Shown: positions 45,844 to 54,018 of the stretch, piece after piece
Position numbering within the stretch: position 1 is the stretch's first letter
Layout of the letters: every line of letters begins with the position of its first letter
Origin: Parerythrobacter jejuensis
GTDB lineage: Bacteria; Pseudomonadota; Alphaproteobacteria; Sphingomonadales; Sphingomonadaceae
Direction of reading: 5' to 3'
NCBI RefSeq assembly: GCF_039536765.1
Contig: NZ_BAAAZF010000001.1
Coordinates: 1,302,001-1,366,000, forward strand
DNA: 64,000 nt
The notes under the pieces: model-generated
What the model saw: the letters and a program-made list of their open reading frames with translations, nothing else
Told to the model about the DNA's origin: nothing
The model's database searches: none
Program-made: the position numbers and the translations under genes

Positions 45844-46650
45844 TCACACCTCTTCGTAATTCGCTGCCCTTTTGGCCATACCGGCCATCACAGCCTCGAC
45901 CTGGTTTGGGGTGCGCATGATGGCCGCCTGTTCGACGCTTTCTTCCACCAGCATTTCCTGGCCGGTTACGTCCAGCATCGCATTGTGCAGTCGTTTGGCC
46001 GCCTGGATCGCATGCGGGTTGCGGTCTGCAATAGTGCTTGCGATCTCGGTCGCCTTGGCCAGAGGGTCAGCTTCGACATGGGTCGCGAGGCCATATTCCT
46101 TGGCCTCCTCACCGCTGAACTGGCGATTGGTGTAAACGAGTTCACGCAGGACATCATCACGCACCAGCCCGCGCCACAATTGGTAGCCGCCCATATCGGG
46201 GACGAGGCCCCATTTCAGTTCCATAATCGCCATGCGTGCATCGGGGGTCACCACGCGAATATCGGCACCACTGGCGATTTGCATGCCGCCACCGAAGCAC
46301 ACGCCATGGATCGCCGCCACGACTGGCACCGGCATCTTGCGCCATTGGGTCGCAACCTGCTGGAACTTGTTAGAATCGCCGAACACGCGGTCGGTCAGGC
46401 CAGGCTCGTTCGGATCTGGCTCACGGCCGAAGCTGGACGTATCCAGGCCGGCACAGAAGGATGGCCCTTCCCCGGCCAACACGATCGCACGCACGCCTTT
46501 GGCCCCGTGGAGCGCCTTGCCGGCAGCGATAATCGCGTCGAACATGTCCGGATCCAGAGCGTTCATCTTGTCTGGCCGGGTTAGCCGGACCTGCGCAACG
46601 CCATTATCTTCGAGGGTGATTGATACCCGCTCGCTGGTGGGGAATGTCAT
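45844..46650 (-). CDS. Crotonase / enoyl-CoA hydratase family protein
   Basis: A 268-residue crotonase-fold enzyme. GEGPSFCAGLDTSSFG and IHGVCFGGGMQIASGADIRV provide the oxyanion hole; LKWGLVPDMGGYQ is the second catalytic region. The Asp in CAGLDT and the Trp in LKWG resemble dienoyl-CoA isomerase or unassigned hydratases, so the exact reaction is open. ATG 46650 lies 47 bases inside the upstream winged-helix gene, indicating co-transcription with the small-gene operon. Confidence 0.83.
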   Translation of the reverse strand: MTFPTSERVSITLEDNGVAQVRLTRPDKMNALDPDMFDAIIAAGKALHGAKGVRAIVLAGEGPSFCAGLDTSSFGREPDPNEPGLTDRVFGDSNKFQQVATQWRKMPVPVVAAIHGVCFGGGMQIASGADIRVVTPDARMAIMELKWGLVPDMGGYQLWRGLVRDDVLRELVYTNRQFSGEEAKEYGLATHVEADPLAKATEIASTIADRNPHAIQAAKRLHNAMLDVTGQEMLVEESVEQAAIMRTPNQVEAVMAGMAKRAANYEEV

Positions 46651-47080
46651 CTGTTCCGTCTCCTGAGTCTGCTTTGGCCGGATCGTTACCGATGCGAAGA
46701 TAGCTGTCCAGCCCCTCATCTTGGAAGGATGTAGTCGAATGGCCGGGCCAGGTCACTTCGGACTCAAGGCGGTATCCGCCTGCAGGGTCCGTCACAATGA
46801 TGCCAGCGAGGCGGTAGTCGTGCAGCTTGGCGCGCAATCGCGCCACATGGACTTCTAGCCGATTTGTTTCCGGATCGTGATCCAGCCGCCAGACATCGGC
46901 CAGCAAGGTCATCCGGTCGAGCCTTTGGCCCGGCGATTCTGCAAGCCGCCAGAGAAGAGCAAATTCGCGCGGGAAAAGCCCAAGCCAGCGGGTGCCGATT
47001 TGCGCATCCCGGTGAAAGAGGTCGAGGGTCAGCGGGCCAACGCCTATCTGTCGAGGCAGCACATCGCCTGTGCCAGTCAC
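46604..47080 (-). CDS. OmpR/PhoB-type winged-helix protein without receiver domain
   Basis: A 158-residue protein whose residues 12-106 form a C-terminal-type response regulator DNA-binding domain: FPREFALLWRLAESPGQRLDRMTLLADVW, then ETNRLEVHVARLRAKL (recognition helix) and VTDPAGGYRLES. There is no receiver domain, so it cannot be controlled by phosphorylation in the usual way. The tail of about 50 residues is polar. Its start overlaps the JAMM gene stop by four bases (ATGA). DNA targets unknown; the operon itself is a candidate. Confidence 0.75.
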   Translation of the reverse strand: MTGTGDVLPRQIGVGPLTLDLFHRDAQIGTRWLGLFPREFALLWRLAESPGQRLDRMTLLADVWRLDHDPETNRLEVHVARLRAKLHDYRLAGIIVTDPAGGYRLESEVTWPGHSTTSFQDEGLDSYLRIGNDPAKADSGDGTDDIPHQRAGINHPRR

Positions 47081-47520
47081 AATAGGCCGCCCGCCATCAT
47101 GCTGAACACCCGTTGGCGGGTGAAGATGAGGTGATCGATCAGTCTAAGCTCCAGCGCGCTTCCCAATTCCTGTAAACGTCGCGTCGCGACGATGTCCTGC
47201 TCGCTGGGGCGGCACACGCCCGAAAGATGATTATGCGCCATGATCAAGCCGGCCGCACCCACATCGAGCGCACGCTCTACCAGAGGCCTGGCACGCAAGG
47301 TCAATGAATGCGGACCGCCAATGACATGGGTTTCGTCGTAGAGATAGCGTTGCGATTGATCGCAATAGACGACATGCAACCGCTCCTCTCCTGCGTTTTC
47401 AAACCGGCCATGGAGATAGCGCAGGAAAATCGGATTGGACGGATCGGCGATTGCGCCTCCTGTCGGAGTTCGCCCGCGCGGCGGAAGATGGTCCCGCAAG
47501 ATGGTCGTGTGGGCTCCCAT
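47077..47520 (-). CDS. RadC-like JAB/JAMM domain protein
   Basis: A 147-residue protein that is only the MPN domain of RadC. The metal motif is HNHLSGVCRPSEQD at 96-109 (His96, His98, Ser106, Asp109); the family usually has HNHPSG, so Pro is Leu here. The N-terminal helix-hairpin-helix region of full RadC is absent. RadC proteins were once called DNA repair factors, but their activity is unproven. ATG 47520 forms TGATG with the upstream stop. It sits in a regulatory-looking operon rather than beside repair genes. Confidence 0.82.
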   Translation of the reverse strand: MGAHTTILRDHLPPRGRTPTGGAIADPSNPIFLRYLHGRFENAGEERLHVVYCDQSQRYLYDETHVIGGPHSLTLRARPLVERALDVGAAGLIMAHNHLSGVCRPSEQDIVATRRLQELGSALELRLIDHLIFTRQRVFSMMAGGLL

Positions 47521-48041
47521 CAGGCGGCCCCCAGCCCATGGTCCGACCCGCCGTTCAGAGGGCGCCAATCCCGATAGGGCCCAAACCGGCTCGTCCGATA
47601 TGCATGCCGCGCGATCCCAATCGTCATAACCAGAAGCTGGAACCAGAAGGGCATAGTGTAGAGCAGATAGTATGAGAGGCTGGTGACCGGTTCCACCGTC
47701 ATGCGGACCAAGTGAGCGGAAAAGGCCACCAGCTGCGCTGCAGCCAGAATCATGGGGAAGAACCGGTTGGCTCTCAAGGCAATGAGAACCAACGCGACCA
47801 GCCCGCCAGTATCAAGCAACAAATGCCAAGGATCGATCAGATCATATGTCGGCGAAGGCCCGAAAAGCGCGTGATAGCTGCGGTCGACGACTACCATGCC
47901 AAACAGTGTCGCGGCACAGGCCCGTTCAGGGCCGCCACCTTTCCAGACAGCGGCAAGAAGCAGCAATAGGGTAGCGACATTGAGGATTTCCGCCTCATTA
48001 TGGACGAGTATCTGTACCATCGCTTCGCCACCCTCACCCAT
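47520..48041 (-). CDS. Five-helix membrane protein of unknown function
   Basis: A 173-residue protein with about five hydrophobic segments: VATLLLLLAAVW, ACAATLFGMVVV, LLLDTGGLVALVLIALR, MILAAAQLVAFSAHLV, and LLYTMPFWFQLLVMTIGIA. The C-terminus is cytoplasmic-looking (RTSRFGPYRDWRPLNGG). An alternative start is ATG 48020. It begins one base after the preceding gene. I do not recognise the family. With the membrane-anchored HTH protein encoded upstream it could form a sensing pair, which is inference. Confidence 0.65.
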   Translation of the reverse strand: MGEGGEAMVQILVHNEAEILNVATLLLLLAAVWKGGGPERACAATLFGMVVVDRSYHALFGPSPTYDLIDPWHLLLDTGGLVALVLIALRANRFFPMILAAAQLVAFSAHLVRMTVEPVTSLSYYLLYTMPFWFQLLVMTIGIARHAYRTSRFGPYRDWRPLNGGSDHGLGAA

Positions 48042-48042
48042 C

Positions 48043-48381
48043 TCAGCCGACCTTGGCTACCTGATGGGTTTCGATCGCGCTTGGGGAAATGTAGGTTTCG
48101 CCATCGCCATCGCCGGGTCCCATATATTCCCGGCTGACCTTGTTCAGCTCTTCGTGGACCCTGAGCAGGTTGCTCGACATTTCCAGTGCCTGTTGTTCGG
48201 CGTGGGCAAGGCGGATCATGGCTTTCTGTGCCGCATCGACCCCGACTTCCGGATTTTGGCGCGCCCGCAAGATCACTTGCTTGAGCTTAGAGCAGGCGAT
48301 CATCGCCTCGTCAGTTACCGCTTCCGCTTCGCGGATGTGCTTGCGGATAAGTAGGGCGTCTTCTTGGATACGGGTCGGCAT
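48043..48381 (-). CDS. Small helical hypothetical protein
   Basis: A 112-residue, highly charged, mostly helical protein (LLIRKHIREAEAVTDEAMIACSKLKQVILRARQ, KAMIRLAHAEQQALEMSSNLLRVHEELNKVSREYM), likely a coiled coil, with a short disordered tail. No signal peptide or membrane segment. It lies 16 bases after the membrane-anchored HTH gene and one base before the membrane protein gene. Family not recognised. Confidence 0.6.
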   Translation of the reverse strand: MPTRIQEDALLIRKHIREAEAVTDEAMIACSKLKQVILRARQNPEVGVDAAQKAMIRLAHAEQQALEMSSNLLRVHEELNKVSREYMGPGDGDGETYISPSAIETHQVAKVG

Positions 48382-48397
48382 AGTCTCGGCACTCCGA

Positions 48398-48970
48398 TCA
48401 AACAGCCGGAATGCTCACTTCCGACTCCGATTGCGTTTGCGGGGGTTGGATCTGCTTGCCGCCTGTCGCCTCGTTCATGGAGAGTGCTGCCGTCATCACC
48501 AGAATAACCAGCACGATAAACGCAAAGGCAAGACCAACGATGACGGCAAGGCGATAGAGGACAGCATGATCGCCGTCGAGCACCCCGGGGACGACCCGGG
48601 GCTCGCTTTTCACCGTCCATGGCGCCTCGATCGCAAGTGGCGCCACATCAGCTAAAACGAACTCCCCGGGTGCGACCCGGTCTTCTGTTTCGCCCTGTTT
48701 TGCCGATTGCGGGACCTGCGACTTTGTCGATGCAGTTTTTCTGTAGGGTGCAGATTCGCCTGAATCCTGCACTTCAGCCCTGTAGGATTCGCAAAGATCC
48801 TTCAGGTTTCCGACACCGTAGATATCCTTAAGTGCCCGAATATGCTGGTTTATCCTGCTTTCGGATACCTCCAGCTCGGCCGCGACCAGCTTGATCGGCA
48901 TGCGCCGGTCAATCCGCACCAAAACGTCTTTCTGCCTGTCCGTCAAAGAACGGAACTTGGGCGATTCCAT
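48398..48970 (-). CDS. LuxR-type HTH protein with a C-terminal membrane anchor
   Basis: A 190-residue protein with an unusual layout. Residues 8-64 form a LuxR/sigma-4-like helix-turn-helix (LTDRQKDVLVRIDRR, then LVAAELEVSESRINQHIRALKDIYG). A polar linker of about 70 residues leads to one strong transmembrane helix at 138-164 and a short tail of about 25 residues outside. So DNA binding is cytoplasmic and the C-terminus periplasmic, like ToxR/CadC in topology but with a different HTH class and almost no sensor domain. First gene of the operon. Target and signal unknown. Confidence 0.78.
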   Translation of the reverse strand: MESPKFRSLTDRQKDVLVRIDRRMPIKLVAAELEVSESRINQHIRALKDIYGVGNLKDLCESYRAEVQDSGESAPYRKTASTKSQVPQSAKQGETEDRVAPGEFVLADVAPLAIEAPWTVKSEPRVVPGVLDGDHAVLYRLAVIVGLAFAFIVLVILVMTAALSMNEATGGKQIQPPQTQSESEVSIPAV

Positions 48971-49075
48971 GTTCGAACTGCTCCTGTTGCGGCCACAGGA
49001 TTAGGGCAATCGATCCGATTCATCAATCGAATCACCTAACCGACTCCTCGAATTCGGATTCGATCCCGTCGGCGC

Positions 49076-50275
49076 TCAGGTGGATTCGGGCTGCACGCCG
49101 TTCGATGACAGGTAGCGTTTGATATTGCGGGCAGCCTGTCGGAGCCTCTGCTCGTTCTCGACCATGGCTATTCTCACAAAGCCCTCGCCCTCTTCACCGT
49201 AGCCCACGCCGGGCGCCACGGCGACTTTGGCTTCGGTCAGCAATTGCTTGGAGAATTCGAGGCTGCCCAGATGAGCGAGCTCAGGCGGGACGGGTGCCCA
49301 GGCAAACATCGATGCCGGCGGCGCTGGGATAGCCCAGCCGGCCCGCGCAAACGCTTCGACCATCACGTCGCGCCGCTTGTGATAAATCTGCCGGTTCTCT
49401 TCAACCACATCTTGCGGACCATTGAGGGCCGCGCAGGCAGCCGCCTGGATCGGGGTGAAGGCACCATAGTCGATATAGCTTTTTACCCGCGTCATGGCCG
49501 CGATCAGCTGCTTGTTGCCGACTGCAAAACCCATCCGCCAGCCGGCCATGGAGTAGGTTTTTGACAAGGTCGTAAACTCGACCGCGACATCCTTGGCACC
49601 AGGCACCTGCAAGATCGACGGGGTTGGATTGCCGTCAAAATACAGCTCGGAATAAGCAAGGTCGGACAGGATCCAGACCTGGTTCTCCTTCGCCCAAGCA
49701 ACCAGGCGTTCATAGAATGCGAGGTCGACAACTTCTGCGGTCGGATTGGACGGATAATTGACCACCAGCACGCTGGGCCGCGGCACAGTGAAGGCCATCG
49801 CGCTTTCCAACGCCTTCCAATAGGCTTCGTCGGGTGTGGTCGGCACGGCCCGGATCGTAGCGCCCGCCAGGATGAAGCCGAATGTATGGATCGGATAGGA
49901 TGGGTTGGGTGCCAGGATCACGTCACCAGGCGCAGTGATTGCAGTGGCAAGGCTGGCCAGTCCTTCTTTCGATCCAAGAGTAACGACGACCTCGCTTTCA
50001 GGGTCGATGTCCACTCCGAATCGATTGCCGTAATAATTGGCCTGGGCCTTGCGCAGGCCGGGAATGCCGCGCGATTGCGAATATCCATGCGCATCGGGCT
50101 TCATCGCCACTTCGCATAATTTGTCGATCACATGCTGCGGAGGCGGACGATCGGGATTGCCCATACCCAGATCGATAATGTCTTCACCCGCCTGGCGCGC
50201 CGCATGTCGCATCGCGTTCACTTCGGCGATCACGTATGGCGGCAGGCGCTTCATGCGGTAGAAATCGGTATCCAT
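49076..50275 (-). CDS. Pyridoxal phosphate aminotransferase, AlaC / LL-diaminopimelate aminotransferase-like
   Basis: A 399-residue class I/II aminotransferase. LGMGNPDRPPP at the start and YSQSRGIPGLRKAQANYYGNRFGVDIDP are typical of the AlaC group. The Schiff-base Lys lies in TTLSKTYSMAGWRMGFAVGN, with NYPSNPTAEV as the cofactor loop. It probably converts pyruvate to alanine or acts in lysine synthesis. The nearest promoter region is the 172-base gap before phaC, from which it diverges. Exact substrate uncertain. Confidence 0.88.
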   Translation of the reverse strand: MDTDFYRMKRLPPYVIAEVNAMRHAARQAGEDIIDLGMGNPDRPPPQHVIDKLCEVAMKPDAHGYSQSRGIPGLRKAQANYYGNRFGVDIDPESEVVVTLGSKEGLASLATAITAPGDVILAPNPSYPIHTFGFILAGATIRAVPTTPDEAYWKALESAMAFTVPRPSVLVVNYPSNPTAEVVDLAFYERLVAWAKENQVWILSDLAYSELYFDGNPTPSILQVPGAKDVAVEFTTLSKTYSMAGWRMGFAVGNKQLIAAMTRVKSYIDYGAFTPIQAAACAALNGPQDVVEENRQIYHKRRDVMVEAFARAGWAIPAPPASMFAWAPVPPELAHLGSLEFSKQLLTEAKVAVAPGVGYGEEGEGFVRIAMVENEQRLRQAARNIKRYLSSNGVQPEST

Positions 50276-50447
50276 ATCGTCCTGACTTGTAACAATCCTG
50301 TAAGTCTGAAGGTCTCTAGCATTCCTTTAGTGGCGCAAAGCTCTAGCCCCTGCAATCGGGCGCGCAATCGAATGCGTGCCTATTCCACCAAAGGAGGCCT
50401 TGCAGGTGTGCGCGACTAAGCGCAGAAACTGGGCTAGAGGACCCGAT

Positions 50448-52316
50448 ATGACCGACCCCAAAGACCCCACCGGCGCGTTTTCCAAACTGTTCGAGCTGCA
50501 GGAAGAAGCCTCCAAGGCAGTATTCGGGCAATTGATGCCGGGCACGCCGCCGGTCCTTCCCAATGTTGCCGACGCGGGCGAATGGGCCCAAAATAGTGCC
50601 AAACTTCAGGCCATGTGGCTGAAGTTCCAGGCCGAGCAGGCAGCCAAGATCCCTTCGCAATTGCCCGATCCGGCCAAATGGATGTCGTTCCTCGACAGCT
50701 TTCACAAACGGATGCCGATGGTGAAGCCCGAGGCGCAGATGCAGTTCTGGGGCGATGCGATGAACCTGTGGAAGGGCGTGCTGGGCCAGTTCGGCGGATC
50801 CGGCTTTGACCTGTCTGCGACCGACAGCGCCACTCTGCCCCGATCGGACAAGAGGTTTCGTGACGAGCGCTGGCAGAACAATCCGGTCTTCGCGCTGATC
50901 CACCAGACCTATCTGCTGATGGCAGAACAGCTGGAAGGGGTGGTCGAGAGCCTCGATGGTGTTGACGCGGAAAAGCGTGAGCAATTGCAGTTCGCGGTGA
51001 AGGCCGTGGTCGATGCACTGAGCCCGTCCAACTTTGCGGCGACCAATCCCATCGTTCTGGAACGGACGATAGAGACCAAGGGCGCCAATCTGGTCAAGGG
51101 CATGGAGCATATGCTGACCGATATGCGCCGCGGCCAGCTGACTCACACCGATCCTGACGCTTTCAAGCTGGGCGAGAACATCGCCGTTTCCCCCGGCAAG
51201 GTCGTCCATGAAACCAAGATGTACCAGCTGATCCAGTATGCGCCCTCGACCGGCGACGTGCTGAAAGTGCCGCTGGTGATCTTCCCGCCGTGGATTAACC
51301 GGTTCTATATCCTCGACCTCAATCCAAAGAAGAGCTTCATCCGCTGGGCGGTCGAGCAGGGGCTGACCGTGTTCGTGGTCAGCTGGAAGTCAGCCGACAG
51401 TTCAATGAAGAATGTGGTCTGGGACGATTACATTCGCAGCCAGATCGAGGCGATCGATCATATCCGTTCGCGTTTGAAAGTGCCCGACGTCCATACGATC
51501 GGCTATTGCGTGGCCGGCACCACACTCGCCGCCACCCTGGCGATCCTTGCCAAGCGCGGGGAGCAGGGCAAGGTAATGAGTGCGACATTCTTCACCGCAC
51601 AGGTGGATTTCGAGAAAGCAGGCGAGTTGCTGCACTTCATCGATGACAACCAGATCAAGGCGATCGAGGCGATGTCGGGCGAAGGATATCTCGACGGTCG
51701 CTATATGGCGGCAGCCTTCAATCTGCTGCGCGGCACCGACCTGATCTGGAACTATGTCGTCAACAACTACCTGCTGGGCGAAGATTACCCGGCCTTTGAC
51801 CTGCTGCATTGGAATGGCGACGTCACCAATCTGCCTGCCAAGTGGCACAAGGATTACTTGCAGCAGCTTTATCGCGACAACTTGCTAGTGAAGCCGGGCG
51901 CATTGACGGCGGACAATACGCCCATCGACCTCGGCGAAGTCTCCGTCCCTACGTATGTCCAGGCCGGCAAGGAAGACCATATTGCCCCGGCCGAAAGCGT
52001 CTGGAAGATCCGCGACCATTTCACCGGGCCCCTCAAATTCGTGCTGGCCGGATCGGGCCATATTGCCGGCGTGGTCAATCCGCCCGAAAGCGGCAAGTAC
52101 CAATACTGGCTCAACGATGATCCCGGCGTTGAGTCGCTCGAGGCGTTTCGGGAAGGGGCCGAAGAGCATCCGGGTAGCTGGTGGCCGGACTGGATCGACT
52201 GGATCCGCCAGCAAAGCAGCGACACAGTGAAAGCAAATGGGAAGCGCAATCCGGGTGCGACCAAGGCAGATCCGGTGATCGAAGATGCCCCCGGCCGCTA
52301 TGTTGCAGCGCGATAG
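50448..52316 (+). CDS. phaC: Class I polyhydroxyalkanoate synthase
   Basis: A 622-residue PHA polymerase, which links (R)-3-hydroxyacyl-CoA into storage polyester at the granule surface. The lipase-like box GYCVAGTTLA carries the catalytic Cys; the later Asp lies in QAGKEDHIAPAESVW and the His in AGSGHIAGVVNPP. PPWINRFYILDLNPKKSFIRW is a class I signature. ATG 50448 has AGAGGA seven bases upstream; in-frame codons before it are not conserved-looking. The phasin gene follows. phaA and phaB are not in the window. Confidence 0.95.
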   Translation: MTDPKDPTGAFSKLFELQEEASKAVFGQLMPGTPPVLPNVADAGEWAQNSAKLQAMWLKFQAEQAAKIPSQLPDPAKWMSFLDSFHKRMPMVKPEAQMQFWGDAMNLWKGVLGQFGGSGFDLSATDSATLPRSDKRFRDERWQNNPVFALIHQTYLLMAEQLEGVVESLDGVDAEKREQLQFAVKAVVDALSPSNFAATNPIVLERTIETKGANLVKGMEHMLTDMRRGQLTHTDPDAFKLGENIAVSPGKVVHETKMYQLIQYAPSTGDVLKVPLVIFPPWINRFYILDLNPKKSFIRWAVEQGLTVFVVSWKSADSSMKNVVWDDYIRSQIEAIDHIRSRLKVPDVHTIGYCVAGTTLAATLAILAKRGEQGKVMSATFFTAQVDFEKAGELLHFIDDNQIKAIEAMSGEGYLDGRYMAAAFNLLRGTDLIWNYVVNNYLLGEDYPAFDLLHWNGDVTNLPAKWHKDYLQQLYRDNLLVKPGALTADNTPIDLGEVSVPTYVQAGKEDHIAPAESVWKIRDHFTGPLKFVLAGSGHIAGVVNPPESGKYQYWLNDDPGVESLEAFREGAEEHPGSWWPDWIDWIRQQSSDTVKANGKRNPGATKADPVIEDAPGRYVAAR

Positions 52317-52387
52317 GCCGGGCTTTCAACACCGAGGCCTTCAAATTCCTTGATTAAAAACAATGATCTAATGTGCATTTGATCAAT

Positions 52388-52456
52388 CTATGTTGCAGTG
52401 CACAAAAACTGCTTGACTTCGCAGTCGCAATGTCTATTTTGTGCACTGCAACATAG
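52388..52456. promoter_or_regulatory. Paired 20-bp inverted operator over the phasin promoter (PhaR-type)
   Basis: Arms at 52388-52407 and 52437-52456 are perfect 20-base reverse complements. Each contains TGCAGTGCAC or its complement, a near-palindrome built on TGCA-N-TGCA, so each arm is itself a dyad binding site. Between them lies TTGACT (52413-52418), and TATTTT (52435-52440) overlaps the right arm: a promoter at 16-base spacing. PhaR repressors of PHA-accumulating bacteria bind TGC/GCA-rich sites at phasin genes. The regulator gene itself is not here. Repression by PhaR is inference. Confidence 0.75.
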
Positions 52457-52482
52457 AACTGATGTGAAGCAAGGAATTCATC

Positions 52483-53280
52483 ATGGCAGACAACGCCACG
52501 AGCAAAATCGATGCTGCTGCTGAAAAGGCCTACGCCGAAGCAGCTGCCAAGAAGGTAGAAACCGCCACGGTCGCAAAGGCTGTCGCCGCGGACCCGAAGC
52601 CTGCTGCCAAGGTCGCTGAAGTGGCCAAGGCTGTGAAGGCTCCTGCCAAGAAGAAGACTGCGACCAAAAAGAAGGCCGCCAAGAAAGCTGCTCCGAAAAA
52701 GGTTGCAGCCAAAAAGACCGCTGCCCGCAAGCCTGCCGTCAAGAAGGTAGCTGCGAAGAAGGCCGCGCCGAAGAAAACTGCTGCAGCCAGGAAGGCTGCT
52801 CCCGCAACATCCACTGTTACCAAGCTTAAGGACACTATCATGGCCAAAGCCGACACCACCAAGATGACCGAAACCGCCAAGACCATGGCTGCCGACGCAC
52901 AGACCCGCATCAAGGGTGCGTACACCAAGGGTACCGAAGTTGTTGGCGACGTGGTCGAATTCAACAAGCACAACCTCGAAGCCGTCGTTGAATCGGGCAA
53001 GGTCCTCGCCAATGGCATGCAGGGCATGGCACGCGAAGGCCTCGAAGACACGAAGAAGGCTGCCGAGCAGGTTACCGAAGACGTGAAGCTGATGGCTGCC
53101 GTCAAGTCGCCGACCGAACTGATGAAGCTGCAGGGTGACCTCGCCCGTCGCAACTTCGACGCTGCCATGGCTTACAGCTCCAAGAGCACCGAAGCATGGC
53201 TGAAGCTTGCCAACGAAGCTTTCGCGCCGATTTCGAGCCGCGTCAGCGAAGCTCGCGAAGTGCTGTCGAAAGCTGCCTAA
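52483..53280 (+). CDS. Phasin with an N-terminal histone H1-like Lys/Ala tail
   Basis: A 265-residue granule-associated protein. The C-terminal half (from about residue 125) is a helical phasin_2-type domain: GDVVEFNKHNLEAVVESGKVLANG and RRNFDAAMAYSSKSTEAWLKLANEAFAPI. Residues 45-110 are Ala/Lys repeats (KKKAAKKAAPKKVAAKK), like histone H1 or the DNA-binding tail of PhaF, but placed N-terminally. It may tether PHA granules to the nucleoid. Ribosome site AAGGAAT before ATG 52483. A strong terminator follows and a paired operator precedes it. Confidence 0.88.
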   Translation: MADNATSKIDAAAEKAYAEAAAKKVETATVAKAVAADPKPAAKVAEVAKAVKAPAKKKTATKKKAAKKAAPKKVAAKKTAARKPAVKKVAAKKAAPKKTAAARKAAPATSTVTKLKDTIMAKADTTKMTETAKTMAADAQTRIKGAYTKGTEVVGDVVEFNKHNLEAVVESGKVLANGMQGMAREGLEDTKKAAEQVTEDVKLMAAVKSPTELMKLQGDLARRNFDAAMAYSSKSTEAWLKLANEAFAPISSRVSEAREVLSKAA

Positions 53281-53351
53281 GCTGACGAAGCAGATCGCAA
53301 ACGCGATTGTTTGAAGGCCGGTTACTCTCCTCTCCCAACCGGCTGGATCCT

Positions 53352-53390
53352 AAAAGGGTCGGGTTGCTGCAAAGCCGCCCGGCCCTTTTT
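53352..53390 (+). terminator. Rho-independent terminator after the phasin gene
   Basis: AAAAGGGTCGGG (53352-53363) pairs with CCCGGCCCTTTT (53378-53389), one G-T-type mismatch or wobble, and ends in a run of Ts (53386-53390). It lies about 70 bases after the phasin stop. Confidence 0.8.
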
Positions 53391-53506
53391 CTTGTCTGAT
53401 TGCAGGAAGAATATGCGGGCCGTGCGGGATCGAACGCCTTTGCGTTTCGTTAAACCCCCCGCGCCATCTTGCATCCCGCCAATCGAATACGATATTGCCG
53501 AGCACA

Positions 53507-53890
53507 ATGATTGATCATTCCCTCCTTTCCGATCCCGCGCTGCACCCGGCTGGCGCTGGCGATGATGATGCCCAGGGGGGCGACGGTGATTCCGATACCG
53601 AGATCGGCATCGCAACCAAGACGCGGGCCAAGCCAAAGAAGCCGAGCCAGTACAAGGTGCTGATGCTGAATGACGATTACACCCCGATGGAATTCGTGGT
53701 GCTGGTACTCAAACGGTTCTTCCGGATGGATATGGACCAAGCGACGCAAGTGATGCTGCATGTCCACCAAAAGGGCGTCGGTGTTTGCGGTATCTTCCCC
53801 TATGAAGTGGCCGAAACGAAGGTGAATCAGGTCATGGATTTCGCCAAGCAGAACCAGCATCCGCTCCAGTGCACCCTGGAAAAAGCGTAA
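53507..53890 (+). CDS. clpS: ATP-dependent Clp protease adaptor ClpS
   Basis: A 127-residue adaptor that binds ClpA and delivers N-end rule substrates. The core [24 protein letters not shown] binds the N-degron through its Asn-Asp and Met residues; [23 protein letters not shown] follows. A 45-residue acidic, flexible N-terminus precedes it, somewhat longer than usual. ATG 53507 chosen over TTG 53495. The clpA gene is not adjacent in this window. Confidence 0.93.
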   Translation: MIDHSLLSDPALHPAGAGDDDAQGGDGDSDTEIGIATKTRAKPKKPSQYKVLMLNDDYTPMEFVVLVLKRFFRMDMDQATQVMLHVHQKGVGVCGIFPYEVAETKVNQVMDFAKQNQHPLQCTLEKA

Positions 53891-54018
53891 AGCTCTGCGA
53901 CAGGCTGTTGCAGGCACTATCCACTACGTACCATGTCAGGACATGACCTCACCGCGATTTACCGCTAGAGCGCATGGACCTGCAGTGAGAGGATAGCCGC
54001 CCGGCAAGACTGGCCAGA

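Noticed and set aside
53932-53945. Short palindrome CATGTC-AG-GACATG upstream of lptF
   Set aside because: Six-base arms and no regulator context; too little to call an operator.
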